NCBI GenBank assembly: GCA_017743585.1
Contig: JAGHYP010000211.1
Location: 1-5,039, forward strand
Direction of reading: 5' to 3'
From: Chloroflexota bacterium
Lineage (GTDB): Bacteria > Chloroflexota > Anaerolineae > Aggregatilineales > UBA2796
DNA: 5,039 nucleotides
Part shown: one piece after another, positions 4,477-5,039 of the stretch
Layout: the number at the start of each line of letters is the position of its first letter
Numbering within the stretch: position 1 is the stretch's first letter
Made by a program: the position numbers and the translations under genes
Notes under the pieces: model-generated
Told to the model about the DNA's origin: nothing
The model's input: the letters and a program-made list of their open reading frames with translations, nothing else
Databases searched by the model: none

Positions 4477-5039
4477 ATGCTCAAGCGAATCGGCCTAGTC
4501 CTGCTGATGATTATTCTCATCGGGATAGGCGCGTTCGTCCTCTGGGCGGCGACGCCGAGCGGGGCGCCGATGCCTGAGGCGCTCGCCGCGCTTGAATCGG
4601 ACGCGCAAGTGCAAGTGACGCGCGACGGCATCCTGACCTTCATGCCGCGCGCCAAGGTGCCAGAGGCAGGCTTCATCTACTATCCCGGCGGTCGCGTGCC
4701 GGCTGAGGCATACGCGCCGACGGCGCGCGCTTTGGCTGAGGCAGGCTACCTCGCCGTGATCGTGCCGATGCCGCTCAACCTCGCCATCTTGAACGTCAAC
4801 GCTGCCGACTCGGTCATCGCGCAATACCCCAACATCCGCGCATGGGCAATCGGCGGGCATTCTTTGGGCGCCGCCATGGCCGCGCGCTACGCTGCGCAGA
4901 ACGTCGGCAAGGTGCAAGGTCTAGCGGTCATCGCCGGCTATCCCGAAAGCGGTATCGATATGTCAGCGCGGAGAGACCTAGCTGTCAGCGTGATCTACGG
5001 CACGCGAGATGGCTTGGCGCCGCCTGAGCAAGTGGAAGG
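4477..5039 (+). CDS. Membrane-anchored alpha/beta hydrolase, N-terminal part (3' end outside window)
   Basis: The frame starts at ATG 4477 (weak AGG 6 nt upstream) and stays open to the window edge, giving 187 codons. It begins MLKRIG, followed by a hydrophobic helix (about 5-24) that acts as a signal anchor, so the enzyme domain should be outside the membrane. The domain shows the alpha/beta-hydrolase pattern: strand FIYYPGG (66-72), probably with the oxyanion hole; a helix of the 'ALAEAGYLAVIVPMP' type; the nucleophile elbow GGHSLGA with Ser129; then VIAGYP; and VSVIYGTRDGLAPPEQV, where Asp178 is the likely catalytic acid. The catalytic His should lie beyond the edge. This is the compact 'hydrolase_5' style seen in small esterase- or lipase-like proteins; the substrate is unknown. 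It is 118 bp after hup, on the same strand, with no clear promoter of its own. Confidence 0.9.
   Translation, partial: MLKRIGLVLLMIILIGIGAFVLWAATPSGAPMPEALAALESDAQVQVTRDGILTFMPRAKVPEAGFIYYPGGRVPAEAYAPTARALAEAGYLAVIVPMPLNLAILNVNAADSVIAQYPNIRAWAIGGHSLGAAMAARYAAQNVGKVQGLAVIAGYPESGIDMSARRDLAVSVIYGTRDGLAPPEQVE

Noticed and set aside
4495..4917. Minus-strand frame of 140 codons
   Set aside because: It is antisense to the hydrolase, whose plus-strand frame shows a signal anchor, GGHSLGA and a catalytic Asp motif.

Overview
The window is GC-rich bacterial chromosome with no phage, insertion sequence or CRISPR signal. Several things point to a Chloroflexota (Chloroflexi) bacterium: a membrane-anchored LysM/lamin-tail protein with Thr/Pro-rich 'VVVTATP' linkers, a two-transmembrane protein with a double zinc ribbon, and a tmRNA with no encoded CCA. 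This assignment is inference from protein style; no 16S rRNA is present.

Layout. (1) Bases 1-690, + strand: the C-terminal half of a succinate-semialdehyde dehydrogenase-type aldehyde dehydrogenase, cut by the window edge. (2) Bases 696-3237, - strand: a compact three-gene operon read from right to left. It encodes a membrane-anchored LysM + lamin-tail protein, a secreted protein of unknown function, and a two-TM double-zinc-ribbon protein. A good sigma70-type promoter lies at 3275-3303. The operon converges on the dehydrogenase gene with only 5 bp between the stop codons. (3) Bases 3358-3830, + strand: an ssrA (tmRNA) gene with its own extended -10 promoter, a readable 13-residue tag ending in AMAA, and a strong intrinsic terminator. 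(4) Bases 3967-4358, + strand: a short promoter region and an HU-family nucleoid protein with a lysine-rich tail. (5) Bases 4477-5039, + strand: the first 187 codons of a membrane-anchored alpha/beta hydrolase, cut by the right edge.

How the genes relate. The three minus-strand genes are tightly spaced, and all three products are predicted to be membrane-bound or exported, so they probably form one envelope-related unit whose function is unknown. ssrA and hup are housekeeping genes with separate promoters. The region between 3238 and 3397 is a divergent promoter region serving the envelope operon and ssrA.

I see no clear new defence or mobile system. The points most worth a second look are the unusual T-arm of the tmRNA, the uncharacterised three-gene envelope operon with a perfect palindrome inside its promoter spacer, the PLDc_N-like/zinc-ribbon combination, and a perfect 12-bp tandem repeat before the hydrolase.
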